32,569 nt of DNA from an uncultured Eubacteriales bacterium (GCA_900540235.1 UQEY01000021.1:1-32569), one strand, 5' to 3'. Positions 21,222-30,187 are shown, numbered from the stretch's first letter. Notes: generated from the sequence alone by a model not told the origin. Program-made: numbers and translations.

Positions 21222-23001
21222 CTTTTTCTTCCTTTGTAACGGCAATTCCGAGTTCGTCAAGCTGAATATCATCAATATAGCTCGGCGCACCGCTCATAAG
21301 CTCGCTTGCGTTTTGAACTTTAGGGAAAGCGGTAACATCACGGAGGCTGTCGGCACCGCAAATAAGCATTGCAAGCCTGTCAAGACCGATACCCATACCA
21401 CCGTGTGGCGGAGCGGCATATTTGTACGCTTCAACAAGGAAACCGAATTTTGCGTCAATTTCTTCCTGCTGCATACCAAGAAGCTCAAACATCTTGTTTT
21501 GAAGCTCGCAGTCGGTAATTCTCATTGAACCTGAAGAAAGTTCTGTTCCGTTTAGTACAAGGTCAAATGCCTTTGCTCTTACCTTGCCCTTATCGGTGTC
21601 AAGATATTCAATACATTCTTCCATAGGCATAGTAAACGGATGGTGCATTGCAAGCCATTCGCCCGATTCTTCATCATATTCAAAGAACGGCATCTCTGTT
21701 ATCCAAAGGAAATTCCACTTGCCCTCAGGAATAATGTCAAGTTCTTTAGCAACGATAAGACGAAGCGCACCGAGGATAGAAAGAGTGTCACTTGTTTTGC
21801 CTGATACGATAAATACGCAGTCACCTTTTTCAACATTAAGAGTGCCGATAAGCTCGTCAAGTTCGCCGTCTTTCAAAAATTTGTTGAAAGAGCATGTAGG
21901 TGTTTCGTCAGCCCAGCGGATATATGCAAGACCCTTTGCACCGATACCTTTTGCGTGCTCGGTAAGCTTGTCAATCTTCTTTCTTGTGTAAGTTGAAGCG
22001 GCATTCTTTGCAACAATGGCTCTAACCGAACCGCCGTTTGCAACAGCGTCGTTAAATACTACAAAATCGGTTTTTTGCGCCCAATCGGTAATGTTTTCAA
22101 TAAGCATACCGAAACGGGTGTCAGGCTTGTCAGAACCGTACTTTTCCTGCGCCTCGGCAAAAGTCATACGAGGGAGAGGGAAGTCGATGTCAACATCAAT
22201 GGTTTCTTTCATAAGCTTTTTAATAAAGCCCTCTGCCATTTCCATAATGTCGTCTGTGTCAACAAAAGACATTTCAAGGTCGATTTGAGTAAATTCAGGC
22301 TGCCTGTCGGCTCTTAAATCTTCATCACGGAAACAGCGTGCAAGCTGAATATATCTGTCAAAACCTGCAATCATACAAAGCTGCTTGTATATTTGAGGCG
22401 ACTGCGGTAAAGCGTAAAACTTGCCGTTATGTACACGAGACGGTACAACATAGTCCCTTGCGCCCTCCGGGGTAGATTTAATCATCATCGGAGTTTCAAT
22501 CTCGATAAAATCGTTTGCATAAAAATATTCTCTTGCAATTTTTGCAATCTTGTGGCGCATAAGAATATTTTGAGTAAGCTTTTCGTTTCTGAGATTTAAA
22601 TAGCGATATTTAAGTGTTGTTTCGTCGCCTACTTTTTCACTCTTTGCAATTTCAAATGGAGGAGTTTCAGCCTTAGAAATAATGCGAAATTCTTTAACAT
22701 TAATTTCAATGTCACCCGTTGCAATCTTGTTTGTTTTGCTTTCACGCTCGCAAACAGTACCCACTGCGGCAACAACATATTCTGCCCTTACGCTTTGTGC
22801 TTTTGCAAAAACTTCTCTGTTTGTTGTGTCGTTAAATGAAAGCTGAACAAGACCTGTTCTGTCCCTTAAATCAATAAAGATAAGATTGCCGAGGTCACGC
22901 TGCCTTTGGCACCAACCGAAAAGTGTAACTTCCTTGCCGGCATCCTCAATTCTGAGTTCGCCGCAATAATTGGTTCTTTTAAGTCCTTTTATTGTTTCCA
23001 T
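21211..23001 (-). CDS. aspS: aspartyl-tRNA synthetase
   Basis: Charges tRNA-Asp. 596 residues, the usual bacterial length. N-terminal anticodon-binding OB fold (residues ~15-110: VTLFGWCQRQRDLGNLIFIDLRDRTGLVQ). Class II motif 2 is CFRDEDLRADRQPEFTQIDLEMSF (~220), followed by the bacterial insertion domain (~300-410). Motif 3 is GGMGIGLDRLAMLICG near 545. I cannot tell whether it also misacylates tRNA-Asn. It sits 28 bp after hisS in an operon; no T-box leader is present in the gap. Its last codons overlap the yfbR-like gene. Confidence 0.96.
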   Translation of the reverse strand: METIKGLKRTNYCGELRIEDAGKEVTLFGWCQRQRDLGNLIFIDLRDRTGLVQLSFNDTTNREVFAKAQSVRAEYVVAAVGTVCERESKTNKIATGDIEINVKEFRIISKAETPPFEIAKSEKVGDETTLKYRYLNLRNEKLTQNILMRHKIAKIAREYFYANDFIEIETPMMIKSTPEGARDYVVPSRVHNGKFYALPQSPQIYKQLCMIAGFDRYIQLARCFRDEDLRADRQPEFTQIDLEMSFVDTDDIMEMAEGFIKKLMKETIDVDIDFPLPRMTFAEAQEKYGSDKPDTRFGMLIENITDWAQKTDFVVFNDAVANGGSVRAIVAKNAASTYTRKKIDKLTEHAKGIGAKGLAYIRWADETPTCSFNKFLKDGELDELIGTLNVEKGDCVFIVSGKTSDTLSILGALRLIVAKELDIIPEGKWNFLWITEMPFFEYDEESGEWLAMHHPFTMPMEECIEYLDTDKGKVRAKAFDLVLNGTELSSGSMRITDCELQNKMFELLGMQQEEIDAKFGFLVEAYKYAAPPHGGMGIGLDRLAMLICGADSLRDVTAFPKVQNASELMSGAPSYIDDIQLDELGIAVTKEEKDEQ

Positions 23002-23029
23002 ATCATATATAGCCTTTCAAATGTATTAA

Positions 23030-24382
23030 TTATTCTTCATTGCCGCCGTTAAGACCAAAGAGCGAACCGAAGTCAAACTCCTCGCCGTTAATTTCAAGGT
23101 CGGCAAGCTGGTCGTTAAGTGAAATGTTATAAAAGCCGCTTACAAAAGTGTCAAGATTAATCTCTGTTTCTTCACCCGTCTGCATATTTTTAAGCTTTGC
23201 AATTTTGCTGTCAACTTCATTATCGCCGATAACGACATTAAATTTAGCACCGAGTTTATCCGCATATTTCATTTGCGCCCTTACACTTCTCTGGTTAAGG
23301 TCGAGGAGAGCGGAAAAACCTTCTTCTCTCATATCCTTTGCGATTTCAACGGCTTTGAGCGTTGCTTTTTCGCCGAGAGCCACGATAAATAAATCAGGCT
23401 TTTCTTCATTTGGAAATTCGCAACCCTGCGCTTCCATAAGAAGCATAAGCCTTTCAAGACCTAAGGCGAAGCCGAGTGACGGGGTGTGCTGACCACCGAG
23501 TTCTTCAACAAGACCGTCGTATCTTCCGCCGCCGCAAACAGTTCCCTGCGCACCGATTGAGTTTGAAACAAATTCAAATACAGTCTTTGTATAATAGTCA
23601 AGACCTCTTACGATTTGAGGGTTGATTGTGTATTCAATATTTTGAGCGTCAAGGTATTTTTGTACTTTTTCAAAATGCTCTTTACATTCGTCGCAAAGGT
23701 AGTCGATAACTACAGGCGCACCCTCGGCAATCTCGTGACAAATCGGACTTTTGCAGTCAAGAATTCTCATAGGGTTTCTGTCAAGTCTGCCTTTGCAAGT
23801 GTCACATAGTTCATCTTTTCTTGAAGAAAAATACTCTTTGAGCGCTTTGTGATATTCCGCACGGCACTTAGGGCAGCCGATTGAATTAATCTCAAGGCTC
23901 AAATCTTTAATGCCGAGTGTGTCAAAAAATGTTTTTGCTAGCGAAATGATTTCAGCGTCGGCAAGAGGAGATTCTGTGCCGAAACATTCAACACCGAACT
24001 GGTGAAACTCCCTGAGCCTGCCTGCCTGCGGCTTTTCATATCTGTAGCAAGAGGTGAGATAGTAAACTTTTTGCGGAAGCGCTTCATTGCAAAGTCCGTT
24101 TTCAAGGAAAGAACGAACTGCACCTGCGGTGCCCTCAGGTCGAAGAGTTATAGACCTGCCGCCCTTGTCGTCAAATGTGTACATTTCCTTTTGTACCACA
24201 TCCGTAGTGTCACCGACGCCACGCTGGAAAAGCTCAGTGTGCTCAAAAACAGGAGTTCTTATTTCCTTATATCCAAACTTTGAAGCGATGTCGATAGCAG
24301 TAGCTTCAATGTATTGATTTTTGTATGCTTCTTTAGGTAAAACATCCTTAGTGCCTTTAATAGCCTTAGTTATTAATGCCAT
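23030..24382 (-). CDS. hisS: histidyl-tRNA synthetase
   Basis: Charges tRNA-His. 450 residues. It starts KGTKDVLPKEAYK, with class II motif 1, TLRPEGTAGAVR (motif 2 region), YRYEKPQAGRLREFHQFGVECFG, a four-Cys pattern with CPKC and CDTC (~171-195), HisA signature RGLDYYTKTVFEF (~260) and GGGRYDGLVEELGG. The anticodon domain is at ~335-420. About 30 acidic residues (QLADLEINGEEFDFGSLFG...) extend past the normal end. AAAGGAG precedes the ATG. The 61-bp gap to mgsA has a terminator hairpin but is too short for a T-box. Confidence 0.96.
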   Translation of the reverse strand: MALITKAIKGTKDVLPKEAYKNQYIEATAIDIASKFGYKEIRTPVFEHTELFQRGVGDTTDVVQKEMYTFDDKGGRSITLRPEGTAGAVRSFLENGLCNEALPQKVYYLTSCYRYEKPQAGRLREFHQFGVECFGTESPLADAEIISLAKTFFDTLGIKDLSLEINSIGCPKCRAEYHKALKEYFSSRKDELCDTCKGRLDRNPMRILDCKSPICHEIAEGAPVVIDYLCDECKEHFEKVQKYLDAQNIEYTINPQIVRGLDYYTKTVFEFVSNSIGAQGTVCGGGRYDGLVEELGGQHTPSLGFALGLERLMLLMEAQGCEFPNEEKPDLFIVALGEKATLKAVEIAKDMREEGFSALLDLNQRSVRAQMKYADKLGAKFNVVIGDNEVDSKIAKLKNMQTGEETEINLDTFVSGFYNISLNDQLADLEINGEEFDFGSLFGLNGGNEE

Positions 24383-24411
24383 ATCATTCTCCTTTATAAT
24401 ATCATAAAAAT

Positions 24412-24434
24412 AGGGTGAGCAGTTAACTCACCCT
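24412..24434 (-). terminator. terminator between mgsA and hisS
   Basis: AGGGTGAG (24412-24419) and CTCACCCT (24427-24434), an 8-bp stem with a 7-nt loop, followed on the minus strand by ATTTTTA. It separates the mre/mgsA unit from hisS-aspS, though no clear hisS promoter is visible, so some read-through is possible. Confidence 0.8.
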
Positions 24435-24443
24435 GTTAATTTG

Positions 24444-24860
24444 TTATTTTGATGGGTTGTATCTTGGGTTAACAATTTCTCTCCATTCAAAATCGCCACG
24501 CTCTACGCCACGAATAAGCGCTTCTGCAGTTGCAATGTTTGTAGCAAACGGAATGTTGTGAACATCGCAAAGACGCAAAAGGTCGTGGTCGCTCGGTTCG
24601 TGCGGCTTTGGTGAAAGAGGGTCACGGAAGAAAATCAAAAGGTCAATCTCGTTGCACGCAATTCTGCTTGCGATTTGCTGACCACCGCCCTGACTTCCTG
24701 CAAGGAAACAATTTATTTTTAAACCGGTAGCTTCGCTTACAAGCTTACCCGTTGTGCCTGTTGCACAAACATCGTGACGGCTGATAATGCCGCAGTAAGC
24801 AATGCAAAATTGAACCAAAAGTTCTTTTTTTGCATCGTGAGCAATTAATGCTATGTTCAT
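24444..24860 (-). CDS. mgsA: methylglyoxal synthase-like protein, two active-site Asp replaced
   Basis: 138 residues covering the whole MGS fold. It matches the family throughout: NIALIAHDAKKELL, CATGTTGKLVSEATG, IDLLIFFRDPL, KPHEP and RLCDVHNIPFATNIATAEALI. Authentic enzymes turn dihydroxyacetone phosphate into methylglyoxal. Here the usual GGDQQ is GGGQQ (Gly60 at E. coli Asp71, the proposed catalytic base), and the Asp after PH(D/E)P is Ser90 (E. coli Asp101). His8, Asp9, Asp80 and His87 remain. It may be inactive or have another role. MGS-like folds also serve as ligand sensors in other proteins. It sits below mrdA, a common clostridial order as I recall. Confidence 0.85.
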   Translation of the reverse strand: MNIALIAHDAKKELLVQFCIAYCGIISRHDVCATGTTGKLVSEATGLKINCFLAGSQGGGQQIASRIACNEIDLLIFFRDPLSPKPHEPSDHDLLRLCDVHNIPFATNIATAEALIRGVERGDFEWREIVNPRYNPSK

Positions 24861-24993
24861 ATATTCTACCCCTCTTGTAATCTTTATTATTATTTATTTC
24901 TTTATTATTTTCAATCAATTCCTATTTATTTTATCACATAAATTAATTATATTCAATAAAAATATTGCAAAAATACACCGATTTTATACGATT

Positions 24994-27012
24994 TTACGGC
25001 AAAAGTGTACCGACTTTTTGGTTGGTTTTGGCGTCAGTGTTGTTTTGATACCAATAATTTATGATGTCGGCAGTCATTTCTGCGGTTTCCGAACCTGAAC
25101 CGGCAAGTTCAACAACGGAGCTTACTGCAATTTCAGGATGCTCATAAGGCGCATAAGTGATAAGAAAACCGTTGTTCCTCTTAACGCCGTTTACTGTAAC
25201 TTCCGATGTACCTGTTTTGCAGGCAACCTTTGTTTTCATATTGCCGAAAATGAGGTAAGGACCGCCGCTTGTAGCAACAAGTCGCATACCTTGATGAACG
25301 GTGTTAAGCGTAGTTTTGCTTAAACCTACCGTTTCCGCAACATTTTTGGAATTGTCGGTTACACTGCCTGTAGCGGATGAAATGATAGACTTAACAAAAT
25401 GAAGTTCATACCTCGTGCCGCCGTTTGCAATAGTTGAGCAGTAGTTAACAAGCTGAAGCGGAGTGAAAAGGTTGTCACTCTGACCGATAGCAGTTTGAAG
25501 CGTATCACCGGCATTCCAAATACCGCCGTTATTTTCTCTGTTTTCAGGAGAAGCAAGGATACCTGCCGACTCCGCAATTTCAACGCCTGTTTTTTCGCCA
25601 AGACCGAAAGCGGAAGCGTATTCGTCAATTTTGGAGATGCCGAGCCTCATAGCGCAGTTATAAAAGAAGATGTTGCAAGAATCACGAAGCGCAGTTTTAA
25701 CAGTTTCACCGCCGTGTGCAATTTTCTTCAAACATTTAAACGGTTGACCCCTGTATTCCATTATACCGCCGCAGTTGAATACAGTGCTCGGAGTAATCGT
25801 ACCCTCCTCAAGCGAAGCACTTGCAACAACCGGCTTGAAAGTAGAACCCGGAGCGTAAGTACCCATTGCAAACCTGCTCCAAAGCGGGTTGCGAGGGTTA
25901 GAAATAAGCTCGTCATATTTGTCATAATAATCGTTTAAATCGTAAGTAGGGTAGGACGCCGCCGCAAGTATATCGCCGTTGTTTACATCTTCAACAACAA
26001 CAGCACCGGCAGACGAAGCGGCATTAACTTTATCACAAACTGTTTTAAGCTGATTTTGAGCAAGCACCTGCAAGTCACGGTCGATTGAAAGTACAATGGT
26101 GTTGCCCTGAATAGGCTTCTTAGTTACTTCCTGATTTATTTCGCCGTCCTTGGTTATTGTAATTGTAAGTTCACCCGGTGTACCCCTAAGCTCGCTTTCA
26201 CAAGCCTGCTCAATACCCGATTCACCGATTTGGTCGGTAATCTTGTAGCCGTCGTCTTTTCTTTCCTTGTATTCTTCGGCATTAATTTTTCTGACTGTGC
26301 CGAGGATGTGCGGAGCAATGGTAGAGTCAACATATTCTCTGTATGCAACCACTCTCACATCCGCACCGAGATAAGTGTCATTATCCTCTTTAATCATAGC
26401 CACGGTTTCATCGCTTACATCGTCGGCAATGGTTACCGGGTTTTCATAAGAAAATAAAAGACGGGTAAGTTCGTATCTTATATTGCCTATTTTAAGCGCA
26501 GTAATGTTGTCGTATCCCTCAATCTCATACTTTTCAAGCATAGCGTCAAAGCAGTTTTGAGCCGTTGCATAAGGCTGAAGATTGAGCATATCCGCACTCT
26601 TCATGGTGGCAATGTCTTCTTTTTTGCCGTCAAATTTTATAATTCCGTTTTTAGTTATTTTAAGCGGTAGGTTTTGAACATATTCTTCATTGTTTTTCTC
26701 AAAAAGCTTGATAAGATTATAAATAATCGCATTTCTTTTCTTGTTGTCTTTTTGCGATGGGAAGAATACCGCATTTAATATTATTGAGTTGCCTTGCCTG
26801 TTTGTAACAAGTGAGTTACCGTTTCTGTCAACAATTTCGCCCCTTGCCGCTTCAAGCTCAACAACATATTTATCTTCCGTATTGTTTTGTGCGGCATAAT
26901 ATGCGTTGTCCTTTACCTGAATGTTAAACAGATTTAAAGCAAAAGAAAAAATTACTAAGCAAACCACTATCATTGCAAAGACGCTTCTGCCGCTTTGATA
27001 TTTACTTTTCAC
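24994..27012 (-). CDS. mrdA: penicillin-binding protein 2, elongation transpeptidase
   Basis: Cross-links peptidoglycan in the side wall. 672 residues, class B PBP. One N-terminal membrane helix (~13-31), then a dimerisation domain with LEAARGEIVDRNGNSLVTN (~53-71), an inserted segment (~85-190), HILGTVRKINAEEY and the transpeptidase domain. Catalytic motifs are Ser390-Thr-Phe-Lys393 in APGSTFK, Ser445-Cys-Asn447 and Lys599-Thr-Gly. The start codon is GTG with AAGGAG upstream. It follows mreD by 36 bp, the standard elongasome order. rodA, which usually works with it, is not in the window. Confidence 0.94.
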   Translation of the reverse strand: MKSKYQSGRSVFAMIVVCLVIFSFALNLFNIQVKDNAYYAAQNNTEDKYVVELEAARGEIVDRNGNSLVTNRQGNSIILNAVFFPSQKDNKKRNAIIYNLIKLFEKNNEEYVQNLPLKITKNGIIKFDGKKEDIATMKSADMLNLQPYATAQNCFDAMLEKYEIEGYDNITALKIGNIRYELTRLLFSYENPVTIADDVSDETVAMIKEDNDTYLGADVRVVAYREYVDSTIAPHILGTVRKINAEEYKERKDDGYKITDQIGESGIEQACESELRGTPGELTITITKDGEINQEVTKKPIQGNTIVLSIDRDLQVLAQNQLKTVCDKVNAASSAGAVVVEDVNNGDILAAASYPTYDLNDYYDKYDELISNPRNPLWSRFAMGTYAPGSTFKPVVASASLEEGTITPSTVFNCGGIMEYRGQPFKCLKKIAHGGETVKTALRDSCNIFFYNCAMRLGISKIDEYASAFGLGEKTGVEIAESAGILASPENRENNGGIWNAGDTLQTAIGQSDNLFTPLQLVNYCSTIANGGTRYELHFVKSIISSATGSVTDNSKNVAETVGLSKTTLNTVHQGMRLVATSGGPYLIFGNMKTKVACKTGTSEVTVNGVKRNNGFLITYAPYEHPEIAVSSVVELAGSGSETAEMTADIINYWYQNNTDAKTNQKVGTLLP

Positions 27013-27048
27013 GAACTGATACTCCTTGATAATTGTTTGATAGATTGA

Positions 27049-27585
27049 TTATTTTTTCTCCTCAATAATCGGCTTAGGCTCTTGGTTTAATTTCCTCTTT
27101 AACGGCTTCAATATAACATAAATAAGAGGGGAGAGCACCAATGTGTAAATAACACAAGGAATGTAGAAAGTGATAAGCGTCATTTCGCCTTTGCTTACCC
27201 CTTTGATAATTATAAAGAAGAGCCAATACAAAAAGCCGTAAAGCACTGTTGCAACCGATATTGAAACAATATTTGTAATAAAAATATCCCTTGCAATGTA
27301 GGTTACGAGCGCACACGAGAAAAAGCACATAAGAGCAATGTAAATGCAATTAAAGCCCATATGCACGCCGGAAGTCAAATCCCACAAAAGCCCTGCAAAA
27401 AGACCTAAAACCGCACCGGTAATTTCATCCTCGCCCATTGCCAAAATAATGGTAACCGGTAGAAGTAAAAAGCACCTTGCACCGTAAATTTCGGGGAAAA
27501 GGCCGCCGACATTTTGAAGCATATCGCAAAGAAGAATAATAAGGCAGTAGCATACATATTTAATTGTTTTTTGCCTTTTAGTCAT
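27049..27585 (-). CDS. mreD: rod-shape determining protein MreD
   Basis: 178 residues and about five or six membrane helices (e.g. YVCYCLIILLCDMLQNVGGL, ILAMGEDEITGAVLGLFAGLLWDLTSG, VIYTLVLSPLIYVILKPLK). The GLFAGLLWD segment is the family hallmark. Its start overlaps the mreC stop (TAATG), so translation is coupled. It is a membrane member of the elongation complex, linking MreC and the wall synthases. Confidence 0.9.
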   Translation of the reverse strand: MTKRQKTIKYVCYCLIILLCDMLQNVGGLFPEIYGARCFLLLPVTIILAMGEDEITGAVLGLFAGLLWDLTSGVHMGFNCIYIALMCFFSCALVTYIARDIFITNIVSISVATVLYGFLYWLFFIIIKGVSKGEMTLITFYIPCVIYTLVLSPLIYVILKPLKRKLNQEPKPIIEEKK

Positions 27586-28430
27586 TATTCTCCCTCGCTT
27601 TCACTGTAGTTTGTAAGAATAAGAACTTTTGTAAGACCCTCAATGTCTGTTCCCGGTTCAACGCTTGCATAACTCGAAATGTTCGTGTCCTCGTTGCTGA
27701 TATCTTTAACCGTGCCGATTATAATTCCTTTCGGCATCTTTTTGCTGATACCTGCCGTTGCAATGATAGAGCCGTAAGAAATCTTTGTGTCGGAGCTGAG
27801 GTTTTCAAACTTGCAAACGCCGTCTTTTGCAAGCGATGCGTCACCTGAAACATAACTCAATTCGTTAGTCGAAATGTCGTAAGCCGAAACTGAAAAATCA
27901 GGGTCAAGTATAGTATTTACAACACTGTAGGAGGGATACGCTTTTTTTATCACACCCACAAGATATTTGCCGTAAAGCACAGCCGCACCGTCCTTAACAC
28001 CGTTAAGTGTACCTTTGCTTATAGTGAACGAGCAGTAAGGGTTGGCACTGTCCCGTCCGATAACAGAAGCTTCTGCAAATTCAAAATCTTTGTGCTCCTG
28101 CTTCAAACCGAGTGCATCCTTGTACAAATCGTTTTGCGCTTTAAGGTTATTATAGTCGGCAAGCTCATCTTGAAGTTCACCGAGTTGTTTTTGAAGTGAA
28201 TCTATTTTAGCGTCGTATTCCGCATTACCTTTTGCGCTTTCGCTTATATGGTCAATGCCGTTTGAAATTTTGCTTGCTACCCAGTGCGCCGGAGTAAAAA
28301 TCGTTCCGATTATACCGCTTTGCGCAGTTTCACCGTGACCGTTAGCGGCACAGATAAACATACCTGCAAGAAGCAATGCAATTACAGAAATTACAATTTT
28401 AAAACGACTGCTTTTAAAAAGGTCTTTCAT
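27585..28430 (-). CDS. mreC: rod-shape determining protein MreC
   Basis: 281 residues. N-terminal signal anchor (FKIVISVIALLLAGMFICA, ~10-28), a coiled coil (~62-105: YDAKIDSLQKQLGELQDELADYNNL) and the extracellular beta-barrel MreC domain (EASVIGRDSANPYCSFTISKGTLNGVKDGAAVL onwards). It scaffolds PBP2 outside the membrane. Located 27 bp after mreB and overlapping mreD. Confidence 0.93.
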   Translation of the reverse strand: MKDLFKSSRFKIVISVIALLLAGMFICAANGHGETAQSGIIGTIFTPAHWVASKISNGIDHISESAKGNAEYDAKIDSLQKQLGELQDELADYNNLKAQNDLYKDALGLKQEHKDFEFAEASVIGRDSANPYCSFTISKGTLNGVKDGAAVLYGKYLVGVIKKAYPSYSVVNTILDPDFSVSAYDISTNELSYVSGDASLAKDGVCKFENLSSDTKISYGSIIATAGISKKMPKGIIIGTVKDISNEDTNISSYASVEPGTDIEGLTKVLILTNYSESEGE

Positions 28431-28457
28431 ACTTTTATCCTTCTTGTTTTGTTAATA

Positions 28458-29435
28458 TTATGCTCGTCTGAGTTTAGCCGAAGTGCCGAGTGCTACGCAG
28501 TCAAGCGGTCTTTCCGGAATATGTACCTGAATTTTTGTTTCCTTTGCAATAAGCTCCGGCAAACCTCTAAGCTGGCTTGAACCGCCTGCAACATAAATAC
28601 CACGGTCGATAATATCAGCCGCAAGCTCCGGCAAAGTAACTTCAAGTGTTTCCCTGATAGATGCAATGATTTTTGAAATAGGCTCAGATAAAACTTCTCT
28701 GATTTCGCTGCTTGTTATTTCAACGCTCTTTGGTAAACCGTCGGTAAGATTTCTTCCTTTAACATCCATTGCGCCCTCGCCGTCGTATTCCTCAGCCGAG
28801 CCGATTTTAAGCTTAATATCTTCAGCGGTGTTCTTGCCGATAAGAAGATTATGCGCACGCTTCATATGGTTAACAATAGCTTCGTCAAATGCGTCGCCTC
28901 CAACCTTGATGCTTCTGCTTGCGGCAATACCGCCAAGGCTGATAACGGCAACATCGCAAGTACCTCCGCCGATATCAACAATCATTGAACCTGTTGCGTC
29001 AAAAACAGGAAGACCTGCGCCGATAGCTGCCGCCATTGATTCCTCAATAAGTTCAACATCCTGCGCACCTGCACTTCTTACTGCGTCCTCAACCGCTCTT
29101 CTTTCAACTTCCGTTACACCGCTCGGTACGCTTACAACAACTCTTGTCCTGGTAAATAAGCTTCTTCTGCTTGAACGGAAAATAAAACTTCTAAGCATAT
29201 CTGATGTCATATCAAAGTCGGCAATAACGCCCTCTTGAAGCGGTCTTACCGCAACGATAGAACCCGGAGTTCTGCCAATCATAGACTTAGCCTCGTCACC
29301 TGTTGCAAGAACTCTTTTTGTTTTAACATCGACTGCAACAACGCTCGGCTCTCTTATAATAATTCTGCCCTTTTTGTCGCTGATAATTGTATTTGCCGTG
29401 CCTAAATCGATTCCGATATCTCTTGAAAAAATCAT
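28458..29435 (-). CDS. mreB: rod-shape determining protein MreB, actin-like
   Basis: 325 residues, actin-fold ATPase that forms filaments under the membrane and places side-wall synthesis. Motifs are IGIDLGTANTIIS (phosphate 1, ~7-19), VSVPSGVTEVERRAV, IEESMAAAIGAGLPV, IVDIGGGTCDVAVISLGG (phosphate 2) and YVAGGSSQLRGLPELI (adenosine). The C-terminus is short (ALGTSAKLRRA), roughly 10-15 residues less than MreB of B. subtilis. First gene of mreB-mreC-mreD-mrdA, with its own promoter at 29503-29531, divergent from an ECF sigma gene. Confidence 0.95.
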   Translation of the reverse strand: MIFSRDIGIDLGTANTIISDKKGRIIIREPSVVAVDVKTKRVLATGDEAKSMIGRTPGSIVAVRPLQEGVIADFDMTSDMLRSFIFRSSRRSLFTRTRVVVSVPSGVTEVERRAVEDAVRSAGAQDVELIEESMAAAIGAGLPVFDATGSMIVDIGGGTCDVAVISLGGIAASRSIKVGGDAFDEAIVNHMKRAHNLLIGKNTAEDIKLKIGSAEEYDGEGAMDVKGRNLTDGLPKSVEITSSEIREVLSEPISKIIASIRETLEVTLPELAADIIDRGIYVAGGSSQLRGLPELIAKETKIQVHIPERPLDCVALGTSAKLRRA

Positions 29436-29502
29436 TATTTTTCCCTACCTTTATATCACTGATAATGCTAATTACCCATTATTTAAAATCTTAATTGTAT
29501 CT

Positions 29503-29531
29503 ATTATATAATAGTACGCCGTTTATCACAA
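29503..29531 (-). promoter_or_regulatory. sigma-A promoter of the mre operon
   Basis: On the minus strand TTGTGA (29526-29531), 17 bp, TATAAT (29503-29508). Start site near 29496 gives a leader of about 60 nt. Confidence 0.65.
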
Positions 29532-29607
29532 TACCAAATTTAAAATTATTTTAAAATTTACAAAATTGTAAAATAAAGACGAAAACCGATAAAAAAATTG
29601 AAAATTC

Positions 29608-29636
29608 TTGCAACACTTTGCCCGATATTTTATACT
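29608..29636 (+). promoter_or_regulatory. promoter of the second ECF sigma gene
   Basis: TTGCAA (29608-29613), 17 bp, TATACT (29631-29636) fits sigma-A. The overlapping TGCAACA could instead act as an ECF -35, but no matching second copy was found in the window. The leader, about 26 nt, can form one of two hairpins sharing GCCA (29651-29654). Confidence 0.5.
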
Positions 29637-29668
29637 TAACATATGGCGTCGCCAAAGGAGGTGGCAAT

Positions 29669-30181
29669 ATGAAAGAAAATCAGCTTGTAAAACGGGCACA
29701 AAAAGGGGATAAAGCGGCATTTTGTGAGCTTTACTCTTTGTATAAAGACAGACTTTACAGATATGCATATTATAAGCTTTCAAACGAAGATGACGCAAAC
29801 GATGCCGTAATGGACTGCGTCTTGAGTGCGTTTGAACAAATTACTCAGCTTAAAAACCGTGATGCTTTTTGCAGTTGGATATTTACAATTCTTTATGCCA
29901 AAATTTCAAAACTTATTGACACCCAAGCAAAATTGCGTCAAAGCGAAGTTTTTGAAGCTCGGCAAAATGATATATCCCTTTCATACAGCCACAGCGATTT
30001 GTCGCTTGAACTTCAATATGCTTTGTCAAAGCTTAACGATGATGAAAAGGATATAGTTCTTCTTTGCACAGTTGCGGGATTTTCAAGCAAAGAGTGTGCC
30101 AAATTAGTTGGTTTAACATCCGGAAGCGTCAGGTCAAAACTTTCAAGAAGTCTTGCAAAAATGAGAGAATATTTGGAGTGA
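29669..30181 (+). CDS. ECF RNA polymerase sigma factor
   Basis: 170 residues from ATG 29669, with AAAGGAGG just upstream; an ATG at 29618 in the same frame lies upstream of the predicted start of transcription. Region 2 is YSLYKDRLYRYAYYKLSNEDDANDAVMDCVLSAFEQI (~23-59); region 4 is LNDDEKDIVLLCTVAGFSSKECAKLVGLTSGSVRSKLSRSLAKM (~121-164), a helix-turn-helix. It is followed after 6 bp by a membrane-anchored beta-propeller gene, which is probably its anti-sigma factor or sensor. It is unrelated in detail to the ECF gene at 7177-7719. Confidence 0.9.
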   Translation: MKENQLVKRAQKGDKAAFCELYSLYKDRLYRYAYYKLSNEDDANDAVMDCVLSAFEQITQLKNRDAFCSWIFTILYAKISKLIDTQAKLRQSEVFEARQNDISLSYSHSDLSLELQYALSKLNDDEKDIVLLCTVAGFSSKECAKLVGLTSGSVRSKLSRSLAKMREYLE

Positions 30182-30187
30182 TGTCAT

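Noticed and set aside
24383..24443. T-box leader before hisS-aspS
   Set aside because: The gap is 61 bp and contains only a terminator hairpin and a ribosome site; a T-box needs far more length and its AGGGTGGNACCGCG-like core is absent.
25495..25938. 147-codon open frame opposite the mrdA transpeptidase domain
   Set aside because: It is antisense to a gene with all PBP motifs, lacks a ribosome site and has a composition typical of shadow frames.
28666..29238. 190-codon open frame opposite mreB
   Set aside because: MreB motifs are intact on the minus strand; the plus frame is Ser/Leu/Pro-rich, as expected for the complement of a conserved gene.
29647..29650. CGTC as an ECF -10 box before the second sigma gene
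   Set aside because: The nearest TGCAAC -35 is 32 bp away, too far; the sigma-A-like pair with 17 bp fits better.
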